Assembly: GCA_018260275.1 (NCBI GenBank)
Contig: JAGLBK010000145.1
Span: 1 to 6,823, forward strand
Reading direction: 5' to 3'
Origin: Deinococcus sp.
GTDB taxonomy: Bacteria; Deinococcota; Deinococci; Deinococcales; Deinococcaceae
DNA: 6,823 nt
Part shown: positions 5,385-6,823 of the stretch, in pieces
Numbering within the stretch: position 1 is the first letter of the stretch
Layout of the letters: each line of letters begins with the position of its first letter
Notes under the pieces: generated by a model
Seen by the model: only the letters and a program-made list of their open reading frames with translations
Told to the model about the DNA's origin: nothing
Database searches by the model: none
Program-made: the position numbers and the translations under genes

Positions 5385-6464
5385 TTACGCGCTGGCTGCC
5401 CCTTCCTGATCTTCCACGCTGAACAGAAAAAGGCGGTACGGGTCCAGCGTAATCCAGACCTGTTGCCCCGGCGTCAGGCGGTGAGGACTGTGGGCCAGCA
5501 GGTTCTGCGCGGAGGGCGCGGCGCCTGCCAGTTGCAGCCACACCTGAAAAAACGCCCCGCTGTAGGCGCAGTGGGTCACGGTGGCCCCCAGCGTGCCCAG
5601 CCCCGCTTCAGCTTCAAACGAGATGGCCTCGGGCCGCAGCGAGACCTCGGCGCGGCCCTGCACGTGCGGGGTGGTGGGCAGCAGCAGCTCCGCGCCCGCC
5701 AGATGCAGGGTACGGTCCTCGACCTGTCCGCGCAACTGGCCCGCCGCGCCGGTAAAGCGGGCCACGAAGCGCGTGCTGGGGGCCTGATACACCAGCTCGG
5801 GCCGGTCGAACTGTTCCAGCCGCCCGCTGTTCATGACGCCCAGGCGGTCCGCCAGAAAAAAAGCCTCCGACTGGTCGTGGGTGATGTACACGGCAGTCGT
5901 GCCGTACTGGCGAGTCAGCTGCGCGATTTCCAGCCGCAGTTCGTCGCGCAGTTTGGCGTCCAGGTTCGACAGCGGCTCGTCGAACAGCAGAATCCGGGGA
6001 CGCCCGGCCAGGGCGCGGGCCAGGGCGACGCGCTGCTGCTGCCCGCCCGAGAGTTCAAAGGGAAAGCGCTCCGCGTGCCCGCCCAGGCCCACGCTGCCCA
6101 GCGCGTCGCGGGTCTGTTCGCGCCAGCCGGAAATGCGGCGTTCCCTCAGCGGCAGCGCCACGTTGTCGAACACGTTCAGGTGCGGCCACAGCGCGTATTC
6201 CTGAAAAACCATGCCCAGATCGCGGGCTTCAGGAGGCAGGCACACACCTTTGGCGGCGTCCTCGACCAGCCGGTCCCCCAGCCAGATGCGCCCACCGGTC
6301 AGCGGCTCCAGGCCCGCGATGGCCCGCAGCAGCGTGGTCTTGCCCGACCCCGACGGCCCCAGCAGCACTGCGAATTCGCCCCCCTGGACATGCAGATTCA
6401 CGTTGTGCAGGGCGGCGACCTGCCCGAACTGCTTGACGGCTCCCTCGATGCGGATGTCGCTCAC
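5385..6464 (-). CDS. ABC transporter ATPase, MalK/FbpC/PotA type
   Basis: This is the cytoplasmic ATPase of a binding-protein-dependent importer, 359 residues from GTG 6464. The nucleotide-binding domain shows the A-loop Phe at 13, Walker A GPSGSGKT at 36-43, Q-loop Gln 88, signature LSGGQ at 138-142, Walker B ILLFDE at 158-163, D-loop SNLD at 166-169 and switch His 196 in YITHDQSEA. Residues from about 240 onward form a C-terminal regulatory region with a TOBE-like part near 270-350 (SLRPEAISF). This two-part layout is that of importers for ferric iron, polyamines, phosphonates, sulfate or sugars. VFQEYALWPHL leans towards the iron/polyamine group, but the substrate is not decided because no binding protein is in view. 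The frame is open further upstream into the permease, but family similarity starts at the GTG. This GTG overlaps the permease stop in a GTGA, indicating coupling. All ATPase motifs are intact. Confidence 0.88.
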   Translation of the reverse strand: MSDIRIEGAVKQFGQVAALHNVNLHVQGGEFAVLLGPSGSGKTTLLRAIAGLEPLTGGRIWLGDRLVEDAAKGVCLPPEARDLGMVFQEYALWPHLNVFDNVALPLRERRISGWREQTRDALGSVGLGGHAERFPFELSGGQQQRVALARALAGRPRILLFDEPLSNLDAKLRDELRLEIAQLTRQYGTTAVYITHDQSEAFFLADRLGVMNSGRLEQFDRPELVYQAPSTRFVARFTGAAGQLRGQVEDRTLHLAGAELLLPTTPHVQGRAEVSLRPEAISFEAEAGLGTLGATVTHCAYSGAFFQVWLQLAGAAPSAQNLLAHSPHRLTPGQQVWITLDPYRLFLFSVEDQEGAASA

Positions 6465-6823
6465 TGCGCTCCCCCGCCCATTGCGCCGCGCCGCCAGCCT
6501 GCCGGAATAAAGCGGTTGAACAGCCACCGCAGCGCGGCCACGACCACCAGCACCAGCGCCACCGCCTCGAGTTCCAGCGCCGAACCCAGGCTGAAGTCGA
6601 AATTGTTGGTGTAGCTCACCAGCGCCACTGGCAGCGGCGGGTGCCCGGCAGGGTACAACAACTCGGACATGGGCAGCTCGAACATGATGTGGGTAGTCGC
6701 CAGCAGCCACGCCGAGAACAGCGGCACCGCCAGCATTGGCCCGGTAATGCGCTTATTGATAACGCGGAAAGTTGTTGTCGAATTGTAAACTCTGGACATG
6801 TCTGAGGTTTGGAAGCCACGACT
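6461..6823 (-). CDS. ABC transporter permease, C-terminal part (5' end outside window)
   Basis: The last 120 residues of a binding-protein-dependent permease that pairs with the ATPase just downstream. Two hydrophobic segments are visible, around ITGPMLAVPLFSAWLLATTH and around LELEAVALVLVVVAALRWLF, followed by a short basic Gly/Arg-rich tail. The stretch ahead of the first segment (D-M-S-x3-N-x11-I-x2-P) has nearly the layout of the cytoplasmic EAA loop that docks on the ATPase, though the usual E-A-A and Gly are replaced. The frame stays open to the window edge, so the gene simply runs out of view; the methionine at 6799 is internal. The two-helix end with THIMFELPMSELLYP resembles the FbpB/PhnV-like permeases of iron- or phosphonate-type importers. 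The 73 bases nearest the edge are only about 44% GC, well below the remainder of the gene. Confidence 0.75.
   Translation of the reverse strand, partial: SRGFQTSDMSRVYNSTTTFRVINKRITGPMLAVPLFSAWLLATTHIMFELPMSELLYPAGHPPLPVALVSYTNNFDFSLGSALELEAVALVLVVVAALRWLFNRFIPAGWRRGAMGGGAQ

Noticed and set aside
5358..6614. 418-residue plus-strand frame
   Set aside because: It mirrors the ABC ATPase on the other strand, is rich in Arg, Gln and Ala, and has no recognisable motif.
6465..6710. Extended N-terminus for the MalK/FbpC-type ATPase
   Set aside because: The extra residues overlap the permease and are Gly/Ala/Arg-rich. Family similarity begins exactly at GTG 6464.

Overview
The window is GC-rich chromosomal-type DNA. 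I think it comes from Deinococcus or a close relative, at moderate confidence. The reasons are the GC-rich codon use, a TANNNT box placed directly before a start codon (a leaderless promoter arrangement common in Deinococcus), the gene families present, and the many small inverted-repeat elements between genes. No rRNA, tRNA or marker gene confirms the genus.

Layout from left to right. Positions 1-690 hold the 3' part of an ISL3-type insertion sequence with the C-terminal half of its transposase (+). Positions 691-879 have no gene but carry a three-copy 16-bp tandem repeat that runs into the azlD stop codon. Positions 880-2666 form a leftward operon: a polar-amino-acid-type ABC ATPase, then azlC, then azlD, which together encode a branched-chain amino acid exporter plus an ATPase lacking partner permeases. 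The ATPase has no standard start codon in frame with its N-terminal domain and looks frameshifted near 2612. Positions 2702-2829 hold a long imperfect palindrome and a perfect 15-bp bidirectional terminator. A YdhF-like aldo/keto reductase (-) follows at 2872-3789.

Positions 3802-4120 contain no gene but hold a ~136-bp MITE-like element with CTAG at both ends. An EamA/DMT family transporter (+) occupies 4121-5020. Positions 5021-5384 hold a perfect 17-bp hairpin and a second MITE-like element of ~217 bp. Positions 5385-6823 carry the end of a leftward ABC importer operon: a truncated permease and its MalK/FbpC-type ATPase, overlapping by 4 bp.

The protein genes belong to known families, mostly transport. 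The less explained content lies between the genes: two MITE-like elements that share interior sequence, two large hairpins and a tandem repeat. I see no clear sign of a new defence system, biosynthetic cluster or CRISPR array.
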